This document shows, piece by piece, positions 1 through 7,860 of a DNA stretch of 64,000 bases (positions within the stretch are counted from its first letter, which is position 1; the number at the start of each line of letters is the position of its first letter). A program made the translations under genes and the position numbers. This DNA comes from Candidatus Fimivivens faecavium (lineage in GTDB: Bacteria; Bacillota; Clostridia; Oscillospirales; Ruminococcaceae): the NCBI GenBank assembly GCA_018716105.1, contig DVKH01000020.1:1-64000 (forward strand), written 5' to 3'. The notes beneath the pieces are model-generated. The model made no database searches. It was not told where the DNA came from and was given only the letters and a program-made list of their open reading frames with translations.

Positions 1-2
1 TT

Positions 3-59
3 CTGGCAAAGGTGCTGGGCGTGTCTATGGAATGGCTTACAGAGCAGGAAGAGAACTGA
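3..59 (+). CDS. C-terminal end of an XRE-type helix-turn-helix regulator (cut by window edge)
   Basis: Only the last 18 codons are present, reading LAKVLGVSMEWLTEQEEN before a TGA. A Leu-Ala-x-x-Leu-Gly-Val-Ser stretch followed by a Trp/Leu pair is typical of the end of an XRE/Cro DNA-binding domain (the 'LAKALGVSVDYLL' type). The rest of the gene lies before the window, so length, partners and target are unknown. It could also be the end of a longer phage or plasmid-type repressor. It lies just upstream of a transposase promoter, which fits an accessory region. Confidence 0.5.
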   Translation: MAKVLGVSMEWLTEQEEN

Positions 60-68
60 AAAGAATAC

Positions 69-97
69 TTGCGTTAGTATAAAAAACGTGTTATAAT
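69..97 (+). promoter_or_regulatory. Sigma-70-type promoter for the transposase
   Basis: A TTGCGT -35 (69-74), a 17-base spacer and a perfect TATAAT -10 (92-97) lie about 90 bases upstream of the transposase start. The match is close to consensus. A strong hairpin (139-167) lies between this promoter and the gene and could limit expression. Confidence 0.65.
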
Positions 98-138
98 GCC
101 CGAAAAGGCGGAGGGAACCCCGCGGAAGAAAGAAATAC

Positions 139-167
139 GAAAGCCCGCCCGGATTGGGCGGGCTTTC
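139..167 (+). terminator. GC-rich hairpin between the transposase promoter and its start codon
   Basis: An 11-bp perfect stem (GAAAGCCCGCC paired with GGCGGGCTTTC) with a 7-base loop. Only a short U-containing tail (CTTTCTCC) follows. It may end transcription from the upstream regulator, or attenuate read-in transcription of the transposase, as hairpins near insertion-sequence ends often do. Confidence 0.45.
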
Positions 168-187
168 TCCATACGGAGGGCCAGACG

Positions 188-1234
188 ATGGGACATTGCT
201 TTAGTCACCTGACAAAATACGACCGCTACAAGCTGGAAGCTATGCTAAACATGAAGTGTTCAAAAAAACAGATCGCGGAGGAACTGCACGTTCATGTTAG
301 CACGATTTACCGGGAGATTAAGCGCGCCCGCTGGCAGTATTTAGACGGGGACACGTGGATTGTGGAAGATCGCTACAACCCGGACGGAGCCGAAAAAAGA
401 TACCGGGAAAACCTTGCCGCAAAGGGCGCGCCCCTGAAAATTGGGAATGATTATGAACTTGCGGACTATATAGAACGGAAAATTCTTGACGAAGATCGTT
501 CACCCGCCGCGGCCCTCGCTGACATCAAGTTAGAGGGAAAGGCGTTCAAAACGTCAATCTGCGTCAGCACGCTTTACAGCTATATCACAAAAGGGGTTTT
601 TCTGTCCCTGACCAACGCAGACTTGCCGGAGAAGCCAAAAAGAAAACGCCCCTATCGAACCGTCAAAAAGACCGGGAAGCGTCAAAACGGAAAGAGTATT
701 GATAAGCGCCCGGAAATAGTGGACCAGCGAACCACGTTCGGGCATTGGGAGGGGGACACGGTTTATAGCAAAAAAGACGGGTCAAAAGCCCTGCTTGTAC
801 TGACAGAGCGTTTGACCCGATGGGAAATTATTGCCCGAATCAAGGACCGGACCGCGAACAGCGTAATAAAGGCGCTGGACCAGATCGAACGGAGATTCGG
901 CGCGGACCTTTTCGCAAAGGCGTTCCAAACGATCACGTTCGACAACGGCGGGGAGTTCTCCGACGTGGAGCGGCTGGAACGGTCCGCCGTGCGGAAGGGT
1001 CGGAGGCGGACGACGGCCTATTTCTGTCACCCGTATTCCTCTTATGAACGCGGGTCCAACGAATGCCAGAACAAAATGATTCGCCGGAAGTTTCCAAAGG
1101 GGACGGATTTCGGAGCCGTGAGCGCCGCCGCGGTGAAGCGGGCGGAAGATTGGATTAACAACTATCCGCGGGAAATACTGGGCTGGAAAACCGCTGAAAT
1201 TTGTTTCCGGGAATGCCTCGCGGCCCTCACCTGA
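188..1234 (+). mobile_element. IS30-family transposase
   Basis: A 348-residue DDE transposase. The N-terminal helix-turn-helix (residues about 5-45, with the KKQIAEELHVHVSTIYREI pattern) is the IS30 DNA-binding domain. The catalytic core carries the first Asp in GHWEGDTV, the second in ITFDNGGEF, and the Glu in a YERGSNECQNKMIRRKFPKG segment, the hallmark IS30 arrangement. The length is normal for the family and the frame is open. The start is set by a GGAGGG site 6 bases upstream. I could not find a convincing pair of terminal inverted repeats: the AT-rich stretch after the stop (about 1240-1285) may be the right end, but no matching left end is visible. The element may be degenerate at its ends or domesticated. 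Confidence 0.9.
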
Positions 1235-1336
1235 CGGTCTAAATATATTTTTTTATATTTTTTTCGCATTTACTATTGACATTTGCGCGCCTTTTTTCCA
1301 TCCGCTCCCGCGGGACCTTTATCCGGGCTATTGCCG

Positions 1337-1365
1337 TTGCATTTGCCGGCTGGTTTTGGTACAAT
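1337..1365 (+). promoter_or_regulatory. Promoter of the biotin ligase gene
   Basis: TTGCAT (1337-1342), a 17-base spacer and TACAAT (1360-1365). Transcription would begin about 20 bases before the preferred ATG at 1392. This is a reason not to use the more upstream in-frame TTG at 1356, which lies inside the promoter. Confidence 0.5.
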
Positions 1366-1391
1366 CCTCTGGGAAAGGCGGGATGTTCCAC

Positions 1392-2159
1392 ATGGACCTC
1401 AATACCCTGTACCGGGAAATGCCCAAACTCCGGGAACGCCTCATCTGGCTGCCGGAAACCACCTCCACCCTCGACGCCGTGAAGGAGCAGCTTCGAAACG
1501 GGAACTTTGACGCCGTGGTGATCGCCGGCCGACAGACCGGGGGCCGCGGACGGCTTGGCCGCGCGTTTTATTCCCCGCCCGGCGACGGGCTTTATCTTTC
1601 GATCGCCCTTCGGCCGCTGCCCTGCTGCGTTGCGATTCCGCCGACCGTCCTGTTCGCCGCGGCTGCGGCGCGCGCGGTCGGCTCGGTCACCGGGCGGACG
1701 GTTCAAATCAAATGGGTCAACGACTTGATCCTCGACGGCTTTAAAATCTCCGGCATCCTGCTCGAGGGCGGAGCCGCAGGAATCGCCTCCGGCATCGGGG
1801 TGAATGTCAATACCCCGCGCGAACGCTTTCTGCCCGATCTGCCCAATGCGAATTCCCTCGCCGCCATCTGCGGCAGGCGTTTTTCGCTGGAAGAGGTCGC
1901 GCTTGCGCTGATCCGGGAGGTGACCCTCGCCTGGGACGGCTGTCAGACGGCGGAAGACGGAGCGCGGGAACTCGATTTTTACCGCTCCCGCCTCGTCACC
2001 CTCGGCCGGAAGGTCCGCGTAATCGACTCGGCGGGCGAGCGCGCCGGCGAAGCCGTCGGCCTCGACCCCGACGCGGCGCTGTTGGTCGATTTCGGGAACG
2101 GGCCGGAACGGGTCATCGTCGGCGACGTCTCGGTGCGCGGCGAGAACGGATATCTTTAA
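1392..2159 (+). CDS. birA: Biotin--[acetyl-CoA-carboxylase] ligase, monofunctional BirA
   Basis: This enzyme activates biotin as biotinyl-5'-AMP and attaches it to the lysine of biotin carboxyl carrier proteins. The 255-residue product has the biotin-binding GRGRLGR loop (residues 51-57), the KWVND motif (107-111, usually KWPND) and the KISGILLE strand (118-125). There is no N-terminal helix-turn-helix, so it is a class I ligase that should not itself repress biotin genes. The ATG at 1392 is preferred because AAGGCGGG lies about 9 bases upstream. An in-frame ATG at 1383 and a TTG at 1356 are less likely. It is a single-gene unit between the insertion sequence and a membrane-protein gene. Confidence 0.9.
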   Translation: MDLNTLYREMPKLRERLIWLPETTSTLDAVKEQLRNGNFDAVVIAGRQTGGRGRLGRAFYSPPGDGLYLSIALRPLPCCVAIPPTVLFAAAAARAVGSVTGRTVQIKWVNDLILDGFKISGILLEGGAAGIASGIGVNVNTPRERFLPDLPNANSLAAICGRRFSLEEVALALIREVTLAWDGCQTAEDGARELDFYRSRLVTLGRKVRVIDSAGERAGEAVGLDPDAALLVDFGNGPERVIVGDVSVRGENGYL

Positions 2160-2206
2160 AAACCCACCCGCGGGCACAGCCCGCGCGAAAGGACGGAACA
2201 GGCCTC

Positions 2207-3214
2207 ATGAATTCGATCCGAAACAGACACTATACCATCTTTTTTTCCATCGCTTTGATGCTGATCCTTCTCCGCATCTTCCAATATGGATTCCTTGAAA
2301 CCGATTTTCTGAAGAACGCCACCTTCAATCCCCAGAACGCAGTACAAAAAGCGGCCGGAACCGGGTCTGTGACGGAGGGCTACAAAACCGACGGGTTTGA
2401 GCTTTACTTCGTCGAGAAGGACGGCAAAACCACCCCTTACGCCTATTTCCGGAAATTCGGCATCTGGTCCCGCTCCTACCCCGCGGACCACAACACGCAG
2501 GGCATCACGGAAGCCGGCTCCACCCTGTATTATTATTGGGAGGTGCCCCTCAACAGCGCCGAACACGTCGTTCTCGTCACGCCGGACGGGGACCTGATCG
2601 AGCCGGTTCTCCTCGACAACGGGGCCGGGGGCACGCTCCCCCTCTACATTGTCCCGGATTACAAAGACCATATGGGCCATTACCGCTTCGCAGCGGTGGG
2701 CGGCGACGGCGCGCTTCTTCCGGAGCGGGCCGACACGGTCACCGGTGGAAAGATCACCGTCTACCGGCACGAAGGCGATCCCGCGAACGCGAGCGGGGAA
2801 TCGCTCACCGTTGAGGAGTGGGAATCCCTCCCGGACGAGCGGCGGGAACTCCCCGCGCTTTTGCGCGAGGCGGCTTCCCTGCTCGAGGGTCAGACCCCTT
2901 TATCCCAGCCGCTCTACGTCCGAGAGGAAACGGTTCCTGAGACGGTGGTCCAAACCGTCTCCAACCTCGAGAGTTATCTCACACTGGAGAAAGGAAACCG
3001 GCCCTACGCCTGGACAGTACGGGTCCAGTACCGGTTCGAACTCGAGGGGCAGAACCCCAACACCGTCATGGTCAACCGCATCGACTACCGGAACGCCAGC
3101 CTTTATGACAAGCCCGAGGGGGAAAACGCCGTCTACGCGCTCGATATGCCAAAAGAGCTCAAGCAACTGATTGAAGGGCATTACGGTTCGCGACCAAACG
3201 GCGTCAACGAATAA
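2207..3214 (+). CDS. Membrane-anchored protein of unknown function
   Basis: 335 residues. A short positive N-terminus is followed by one hydrophobic helix (about residues 10-28, IFFSIALMLILLRIF), so the protein is probably anchored with the remainder outside the cell. The outer part is mixed alpha/beta with many Tyr, Asp and Glu and no Cys pairs or catalytic motif that I recognise. No family could be assigned. It lies 47 bases after birA on the same strand and ends in a strong terminator, so it may be co-transcribed with birA, but no functional link is evident. Confidence 0.7.
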   Translation: MNSIRNRHYTIFFSIALMLILLRIFQYGFLETDFLKNATFNPQNAVQKAAGTGSVTEGYKTDGFELYFVEKDGKTTPYAYFRKFGIWSRSYPADHNTQGITEAGSTLYYYWEVPLNSAEHVVLVTPDGDLIEPVLLDNGAGGTLPLYIVPDYKDHMGHYRFAAVGGDGALLPERADTVTGGKITVYRHEGDPANASGESLTVEEWESLPDERRELPALLREAASLLEGQTPLSQPLYVREETVPETVVQTVSNLESYLTLEKGNRPYAWTVRVQYRFELEGQNPNTVMVNRIDYRNASLYDKPEGENAVYALDMPKELKQLIEGHYGSRPNGVNE

Positions 3215-3220
3215 CCTTAA

Positions 3221-3252
3221 AAACGGCGCAGCTTTTTCGCTGCGCCGTTTTT
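3221..3252 (+). terminator. Rho-independent terminator
   Basis: A perfect stem CGGCGCAGC / GCTGCGCCG with a short loop followed by a T-run, just after the stop of the 335-residue protein gene. It separates this gene from the convergent metal ATPase gene. Confidence 0.85.
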
Positions 3253-3302
3253 CTGTTCATTTTCCGGGGCGGCGGGAAGCCCTCCGGACGGCCATTGAAA
3301 TG

Positions 3303-5174
3303 TTAACCTTTCCACTTCAGCAATAACGCGGAATTGATTATTACAATGACCGACCCCGCATTGTGGACAAGGGCGCCGATAACCGGATCCAGCGCGCCGA
3401 TGGCCGCAAGCAGGATCGCAAGGAAATTGAGCCCCATCGAGAATATGAGATTTAACTTGATCGTCTTCATCATGCGCTTTGAAAGGGAAATCAGGTGCGG
3501 CAGCTCTTTCACTTCGTCATCCACAAGGGCTATGTCAGCGGCGTCCACGGCGATATCGCTGCCGGCGCCGCCCATCGCGATCCCAACAGCCGCCCTTTTG
3601 AGCGCGGGAGCGTCATTGACGCCGTCCCCGATCATGCAAATCGAAATATGTTCCCTTTGGGCGCGGTCAATGTAATTGAGCTTATCCTCCGGCAAGCAAT
3701 TTGCGTGCGCCTCTTTGATATGAAGCTGGCTTGCTATGCTTTCTGCCGGCAGTTCATGATCCCCCGTTAAAAGGACGGCGGGGACGCCGATCCGGGAAAG
3801 GGCGTCGATCATCCCTGCGCTTTCCGGCCGGACGGTATCAGAAAGCGCGATATAACCCGCAGGCGCCCCGTTTACAGCGATATAAATAACGGTACAGCCA
3901 TGACGGAGAAAATATTCCATTTCCGCATGGCGCTCGATCACAACGCCGCGTTCTGTGAGCATCTCTGCATTGCCGGCAAGGACCGCCCTGCCCTCTACTA
4001 CTGCAGAAACGCCCCTGCCCGGCAGCATTTCAAAGCTGGCCGCAGGCAAAACATGGTCAGATATTTCTTTTCTATAACAACTTAAAACCGCTTTTCCAAG
4101 CGGATGTTCCGAAAACTGTTCGGCGGCGGCAGCCAGCGCATAGATTTCTTGTTCGCTGCGCTTTTCGGAAAGGCTTTTTACAGAAACCACCTTCGGCGTA
4201 CCATAGGTGAGCGTCCCCGTCTTGTCAAACGCAATCTTTTGCACGCCGGCCAGGCGTTCCAAAGCGTCCCCTTCGCGGACCAGGAAACCGTGCTTTGCCG
4301 CATTCCCAATCGCCGCCATGATTGCGGCGGGCGTGGCCAAGACCAATGCGCAGGGGCAGAATACGACAAGGATTGTAACAGCACGGATCGTCTCGCCCGT
4401 GAAAATCCATGTGAGGGCGGCGGCAGTCAGTGCAATCACGACGATCCAGGTAGCCCATCTGTCCGCCATCCTGACGATTTTTGCTTTCCCCGCGTCTGCG
4501 GATTGGACAAGGCGAATCATGCGCTGTATGGAACTGTCCCCGCCCGCTTTTGCCGCTTTCATTTCAAAGGCGCCAAACTGGTTTAAAGTCCCGCTTAAAA
4601 CCTCGTCCCCGATTGTTTTGTCCACGGGCAGGGGTTCGCCCGTCATAACGGCTTGATTGATTGAAGTTTGCCCCGATAGGATGATTCCGTCGACAGGCAC
4701 GCTTTCGCCGGGCAAAACCCGCAGGATATCGCCGATCCGCACCTGCTCTGCGGGGAGCAGAGTTTCCGTTCCGTTTCGCAGCGCCCTCGCAGTCCGCGGC
4801 ATCAAATTCACCAGTTTTTCAATTCCCGCCCTTGCTTTTGCAACGGTCAGATCCTCCAGCAGCGCGCCAAGCTGCATGATAAAAGCGACTTCGCCCGCCG
4901 CAAAATCCTCTCCAATGCAAACGGAAGCGATCAGCGCAAGAGAAACGAGCACGTCTGCCTTTATGTCAAAACGGGCTGCAAGCCCTATCAGCGCTTCAAG
5001 AAGTATGGGTACGCCGCATAAGATGATGGCGATCCAGGCGGCGTCAAAAGGGAGCGGGAGCAGGTCAAAAATACTGATAACCAAGGCAATTGCAGAAACA
5101 AAAAGAAGAGCGATCTCTTTTTTCACTCCGCCGGTTTCAAGGATTTGCTCTATCCGTCCCACAAAGGTTTTCAT
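3303..5174 (-). CDS. P1B-type heavy-metal translocating ATPase lacking an N-terminal metal-binding domain
   Basis: A 623-residue ATP-driven metal exporter in the cytoplasmic membrane. It shows TGE (178-180) in the actuator domain, CPC (273-275) in the metal-binding membrane helix, DKTGT with phosphorylated Asp317, the SEHP motif of the nucleotide-binding domain, GDGVNDAP, and a last helix pair with HNAG...N. Unlike many CopA/CadA proteins it has no CxxC heavy-metal-associated domain at the N-terminus. The ATG at 5174 is chosen because GGGGGAGGG lies just upstream; a longer in-frame form (to 5243) would overlap the promoter. The metal is uncertain: CPC fits Cu(I) or Zn/Cd, and the adjacent CsoR has the Cu(I)-type Cys-His-Cys triad, while the C-terminal helix resembles neither classic CopA nor CadA. 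Confidence 0.9.
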   Translation of the reverse strand: MKTFVGRIEQILETGGVKKEIALLFVSAIALVISIFDLLPLPFDAAWIAIILCGVPILLEALIGLAARFDIKADVLVSLALIASVCIGEDFAAGEVAFIMQLGALLEDLTVAKARAGIEKLVNLMPRTARALRNGTETLLPAEQVRIGDILRVLPGESVPVDGIILSGQTSINQAVMTGEPLPVDKTIGDEVLSGTLNQFGAFEMKAAKAGGDSSIQRMIRLVQSADAGKAKIVRMADRWATWIVVIALTAAALTWIFTGETIRAVTILVVFCPCALVLATPAAIMAAIGNAAKHGFLVREGDALERLAGVQKIAFDKTGTLTYGTPKVVSVKSLSEKRSEQEIYALAAAAEQFSEHPLGKAVLSCYRKEISDHVLPAASFEMLPGRGVSAVVEGRAVLAGNAEMLTERGVVIERHAEMEYFLRHGCTVIYIAVNGAPAGYIALSDTVRPESAGMIDALSRIGVPAVLLTGDHELPAESIASQLHIKEAHANCLPEDKLNYIDRAQREHISICMIGDGVNDAPALKRAAVGIAMGGAGSDIAVDAADIALVDDEVKELPHLISLSKRMMKTIKLNLIFSMGLNFLAILLAAIGALDPVIGALVHNAGSVIVIINSALLLKWKG

Positions 5175-5192
5175 AAGGCCCTCCCCCTTCCA

Positions 5193-5206
5193 TACCCATA
5201 GGGGTA
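5193..5206. promoter_or_regulatory. CsoR-type operator at the start of the ATPase transcript
   Basis: Near-palindrome TACCCATAGGGGTA, resembling Firmicute CsoR operators (TACCC...GGGTA). It lies just downstream of the -10 of the ATPase promoter. The heptamer AGGGGTA recurs at 5225-5231 inside the spacer of the same promoter, and at 5587-5593 in the csoR promoter. Confidence 0.6.
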
Positions 5207-5213
5207 TATGGTT

Positions 5214-5243
5214 ATCATACGATAAGGGGTATGGGTTTGTCAA
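5214..5243 (-). promoter_or_regulatory. Promoter of the metal ATPase gene
   Basis: On the minus strand: TTGACA (5243-5238), an 18-base spacer, TATGAT (5219-5214). The spacer contains an AGGGGTA operator half-site, so a bound repressor would block RNA polymerase. Confidence 0.7.
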
Positions 5244-5247
5244 GGGA

Positions 5248-5280
5248 TCAAAAGAAAAAGCAGCTATTCCTAACTGCTTT
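5248..5280 (-). terminator. Terminator of csoR
   Basis: On the minus strand a stem AAGCAGTTA / TAGCTGCTT closed by a GGAA tetraloop is followed by TTTCTTTT. It lies between the csoR stop and the ATPase promoter, so the two genes are separate transcription units although adjacent and co-oriented. Confidence 0.7.
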
Positions 5281-5287
5281 AGCAGGA

Positions 5288-5563
5288 TTAACCCATATTC
5301 GAAAACCGCTCTACCGCTTTGGTAAAACTTTCGATCGTTTTGTCAGCGTCCCCATGTTCAATACCATCCCGCACGCAATGCTTGATATGTCCTTCCAATA
5401 CGACTTGGCCGCATTTGTGAAGCGCAGACTTGGCGGCGTTGAGCTGGGATAAAATATCCTCGCAAGGCACATCTTCATCGATCATTCTATCAATGGCCTG
5501 CACTTGCCCTATAACCTTTTTCAATCTGCGGTGCAGATTGCCGGCGTCGATACATTGTTTCAT
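5288..5563 (-). CDS. csoR: CsoR-family metal-sensing transcriptional repressor
   Basis: A 91-residue all-helical repressor of the CsoR/RcnR (DUF156) family, which releases DNA when it binds its metal. The classic Cu(I) triad is present: Cys34 (in VPCEDIL), His59 and Cys63 (in EGHIKHC). RcnR/InrS nickel sensors and CstR persulfide sensors differ at these positions, so copper is the best guess. An extra Cys51 and His62 are present. The gene lies upstream of the metal ATPase on the same strand, and operator-like AGGGGTA motifs occur in both promoters, which suggests autoregulation plus control of the exporter. Confidence 0.9.
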   Translation of the reverse strand: MKQCIDAGNLHRRLKKVIGQVQAIDRMIDEDVPCEDILSQLNAAKSALHKCGQVVLEGHIKHCVRDGIEHGDADKTIESFTKAVERFSNMG

Positions 5564-5579
5564 CGTCCCATCCCTCCCA

Positions 5580-5621
5580 TACGGTTAGGGGTATTATATT
5601 CCCGCTTTCCTCGCTTGTCAA
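5580..5621 (-). promoter_or_regulatory. csoR promoter with overlapping operator-like motif
   Basis: Minus-strand TTGACA (5621-5616), a 17-base spacer and TATAAT (5598-5593), a perfect sigma-70 promoter. The motif TACGGTTAGGGGTA (5580-5593) overlaps the -10 element and shares AGGGGTA with the sites at the ATPase promoter. Confidence 0.75.
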
Positions 5622-5661
5622 TGCGTCGGCCCGCGCTCCCGGCAGGCCCCCAAGGCGAAAG

Positions 5662-5698
5662 AAAAACGGCAAAGAAGCCTTTGGCTTCTCTACCGTTT
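5662..5698 (-). terminator. Terminator downstream of the small acidic membrane protein gene
   Basis: On the minus strand a stem (AACGG..AGAAGCC paired with GGCTTCT..CCGTT) is followed by TTTTTCTTT. It probably ends the transcript that includes the gene at 5795-6076. Confidence 0.65.
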
Positions 5699-5794
5699 AT
5701 CCATTGCAATCCCCTATGGCAGCCGCCGGTTTCCATATGCCGCCGACGCCGTTTGGCAAGCTGCAGGCATAGGCTCAGGTTCTCAAAAAAGCCT

Positions 5795-6076
5795 TTATTC
5801 GGTTTTCTCGTCCTCTTCATAGAAGTCTGCCGAATCGTTTTCGCCCAGGCCATGTTCCAACGGATATGCGCCGTCGACCGCATCGTCGTTCTGCTCCGGC
5901 GTCGCCTCGTCCACCTGGGACGCATAATAATCGAGGTCGGAGTCGAGAAGTTCGTCGTCAAAGTCGTCGTCACAGAGCAGATCCCTTCTGCGATAGAGAA
6001 ACGCGGCGACTGCGATCACCAGTCCGGTCAGCGCGGCGGCCAGCGCAAGCAGCGAAATAAAAGTCGATCGTTTCAT
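5795..6076 (-). CDS. Small single-span membrane protein with an acidic cytoplasmic tail
   Basis: 93 residues: a short N-terminus, one transmembrane helix (about residues 5-26, rich in Leu and Ala), an RRR stop-transfer patch, then about 60 residues very rich in Asp and Glu. No catalytic motif is visible and I do not recognise the family. The start at 6076 is set by AAGGAGGG about 6 bases upstream; a longer in-frame extension to 6178 has no such site. It lies downstream of gpmI on the same strand and could be at the end of the glycolytic operon's transcript, but the 98-base gap suggests its own promoter. Confidence 0.7.
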   Translation of the reverse strand: MKRSTFISLLALAAALTGLVIAVAAFLYRRRDLLCDDDFDDELLDSDLDYYASQVDEATPEQNDDAVDGAYPLEHGLGENDSADFYEEDEKTE

Positions 6077-6174
6077 ACTGTCCCTCCTTGATTGTTGCGG
6101 GAATTTCATCTTACAAGATGATTTGATTATAGACTGATTTTGCCCGAAACACAAGAGCTTATCCAGCCTGCCGC

Positions 6175-7707
6175 TCATTTTTCCGGTAAAAACAGGCTTT
6201 CCCCGGTCATTGCCTCCGGTTTTTCCAGCCCGAGCAGTTCCAGAACCGTCGGCGCGATGTCGGCAAGCCTCCCGCCCTCCCGAAGCGCCCGCCGCTGTCC
6301 GACAACCGCGAACGGAACCAGGTTGGTCGTGTGCGCCGTCATCGGGCCGCCGTCCTTGGCGAGCATCTCCTCCGCGTTTCCGTGGTCCGCGGTGATCAGA
6401 ACCGTATACCCGAGTTCGAGCATCCGCTCCGCCACCCTTCCAGCGCAGCGGTCCACCGTCTCGACCGCCTTCACCGCCGCGTCAAAAACGCCGGTGTGCC
6501 CGACCATGTCGCAGTTGGCAAAGTTGAGCACAATCAGGTCATACGGCGTTTCGGCCGCCGCGCTGAGCAGTTTTTCAGTCACCTCGCCCGCGCTCATCTC
6601 CGGCTTCTGGTCGTAGGTCGCGACCTTCGGCGACGGGACCAGTATCCGGTCCTCGTGCGGCGGCGCTTCTTCCTTTCCGCAGCCGAAAAAGAAGGTCACA
6701 TGCGCGTATTTTTCGGTTTCCGCAATCCGGAGCTGGGAAAGCCCCGCCCGCTCGACAACGTCCTCCAGGCTGTCGGAAATCCGCTCGGGTTTGAAGGCGA
6801 CCTCCACCCCGGGCATTTCGTCGTCGTAACTGGTCATCGTCACAAAATGCGAAAACGCGATTTTGCGGGCCGGGAACGCAGAAAACGCGGGATCGGCCAT
6901 CGCGCGGGTGATCTCCCTCGCCCGGTCGGGGCGGAAATTATAGAAAACCGCCGCGTCCCCGTCCCGCATCCCCCGATAACCCTCCCGGACCATCGGCGGG
7001 ATGAACTCGTCGGTCGTCCCGTTTTCATAGGAGGCCTTCACCGCCTCGACCGGGTCGGAGAAGGCCGCGCCCTCTCCAAGCGCCAGGGCTTTCCACGCCG
7101 CTTCCACCCGTTCCCACCGGTTGTCGCGGTCCATCGCATAGAACCGCCCGCAGAGGGTCGCGATCTCCCCGACGCCGGTGCGGCCGATCTGCTCCTCAAG
7201 CAGCGCGGCATAGCCCGCTCCCGACGTCGGCGACACGTCCCGCCCGTCGAGGAAGCAGTGGACCGCCACCCTCCCGACCCCCTCGCGCTTTGCAAGTTCA
7301 AGCAGGGCGGTAAGATGGCCTATATGGCTGTGCACCCCGCCGTCCGAGAGGAGCCCCATCAGATGGAGCGTTCCCCCGTCCCGGACCGCGCGCATCGCGC
7401 CGCAGAGCGCCGGATTTTCGAAAAACGAGCCGTCTTCGGCGGCCTTTGTGATCCGGGTCAGCTCCTGATACACAATCCGGCCCGCCCCCATATTGGTGTG
7501 GCCGACCTCGGAATTTCCCATCTGGCCGTCGGGGAGGCCGACGTCCCTTCCGCTCGCCCTGAGCGCCGCCGTCGGCCAGGTCGAAAACAGCCGGTCAAGG
7601 TTCGGCGTCCGCGCAGCCTTCACCGCGTTTCCCGTTTCGCTCTCCCGAAGGCCGAAGCCGTCAAGGATCATCAAAAGCACTTTGGTCTGTTGCATCCTCA
7701 AAATCAT
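6175..7707 (-). CDS. gpmI: 2,3-bisphosphoglycerate-independent phosphoglycerate mutase
   Basis: Interconverts 3- and 2-phosphoglycerate in glycolysis using two Mn ions and a phosphoserine intermediate. The 510-residue product has the metal-binding DGFG (Asp16), the catalytic Ser66 in GNSEVGHTNMGAG, and the C-terminal metal-binding TADHGNAEEM. Length is normal. The start is chosen at ATG 7707 with a GGAG site upstream; ATG 7695 is an alternative that would remove four residues. The longer frame to 7881 would run through the tpiA-gpmI intergenic hairpin and is not used. It is last in the pgk-tpiA-gpmI operon. Confidence 0.95.
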   Translation of the reverse strand: MILRMQQTKVLLMILDGFGLRESETGNAVKAARTPNLDRLFSTWPTAALRASGRDVGLPDGQMGNSEVGHTNMGAGRIVYQELTRITKAAEDGSFFENPALCGAMRAVRDGGTLHLMGLLSDGGVHSHIGHLTALLELAKREGVGRVAVHCFLDGRDVSPTSGAGYAALLEEQIGRTGVGEIATLCGRFYAMDRDNRWERVEAAWKALALGEGAAFSDPVEAVKASYENGTTDEFIPPMVREGYRGMRDGDAAVFYNFRPDRAREITRAMADPAFSAFPARKIAFSHFVTMTSYDDEMPGVEVAFKPERISDSLEDVVERAGLSQLRIAETEKYAHVTFFFGCGKEEAPPHEDRILVPSPKVATYDQKPEMSAGEVTEKLLSAAAETPYDLIVLNFANCDMVGHTGVFDAAVKAVETVDRCAGRVAERMLELGYTVLITADHGNAEEMLAKDGGPMTAHTTNLVPFAVVGQRRALREGGRLADIAPTVLELLGLEKPEAMTGESLFLPEK

Positions 7708-7825
7708 TCTCCTATCTCCGCTTAAACGCCGGTTTCGTCCCGGATATCTGTTATTCTTTCCCCGTCTCCGCCGTTTCAGCCGCCTTTCCCGCCGGAGTTT
7801 CCGCCCGTGCCGGCGGACAGAGCAA

Positions 7826-7860
7826 AGGGGACCCGCTTGAAGGGCAGGTCCCCGCTTTTT
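7826..7860. terminator. Hairpin in the tpiA-gpmI gap
   Basis: GGGGACC (7827-7833) pairs with GGTCCCC (7847-7853), with T-rich flanks on both strands. It lies immediately after the tpiA stop and may lower the transcript level of gpmI or stabilise the pgk-tpiA message. It is probably not a full terminator because the operon continues. Confidence 0.5.

Noticed and set aside
5560..5973. A 137-codon minus-strand frame next to csoR
   Set aside because: It overlaps the csoR promoter, a terminator and most of the 93-residue membrane-protein gene in another frame; composition is Arg/Thr-rich like a shadow frame.
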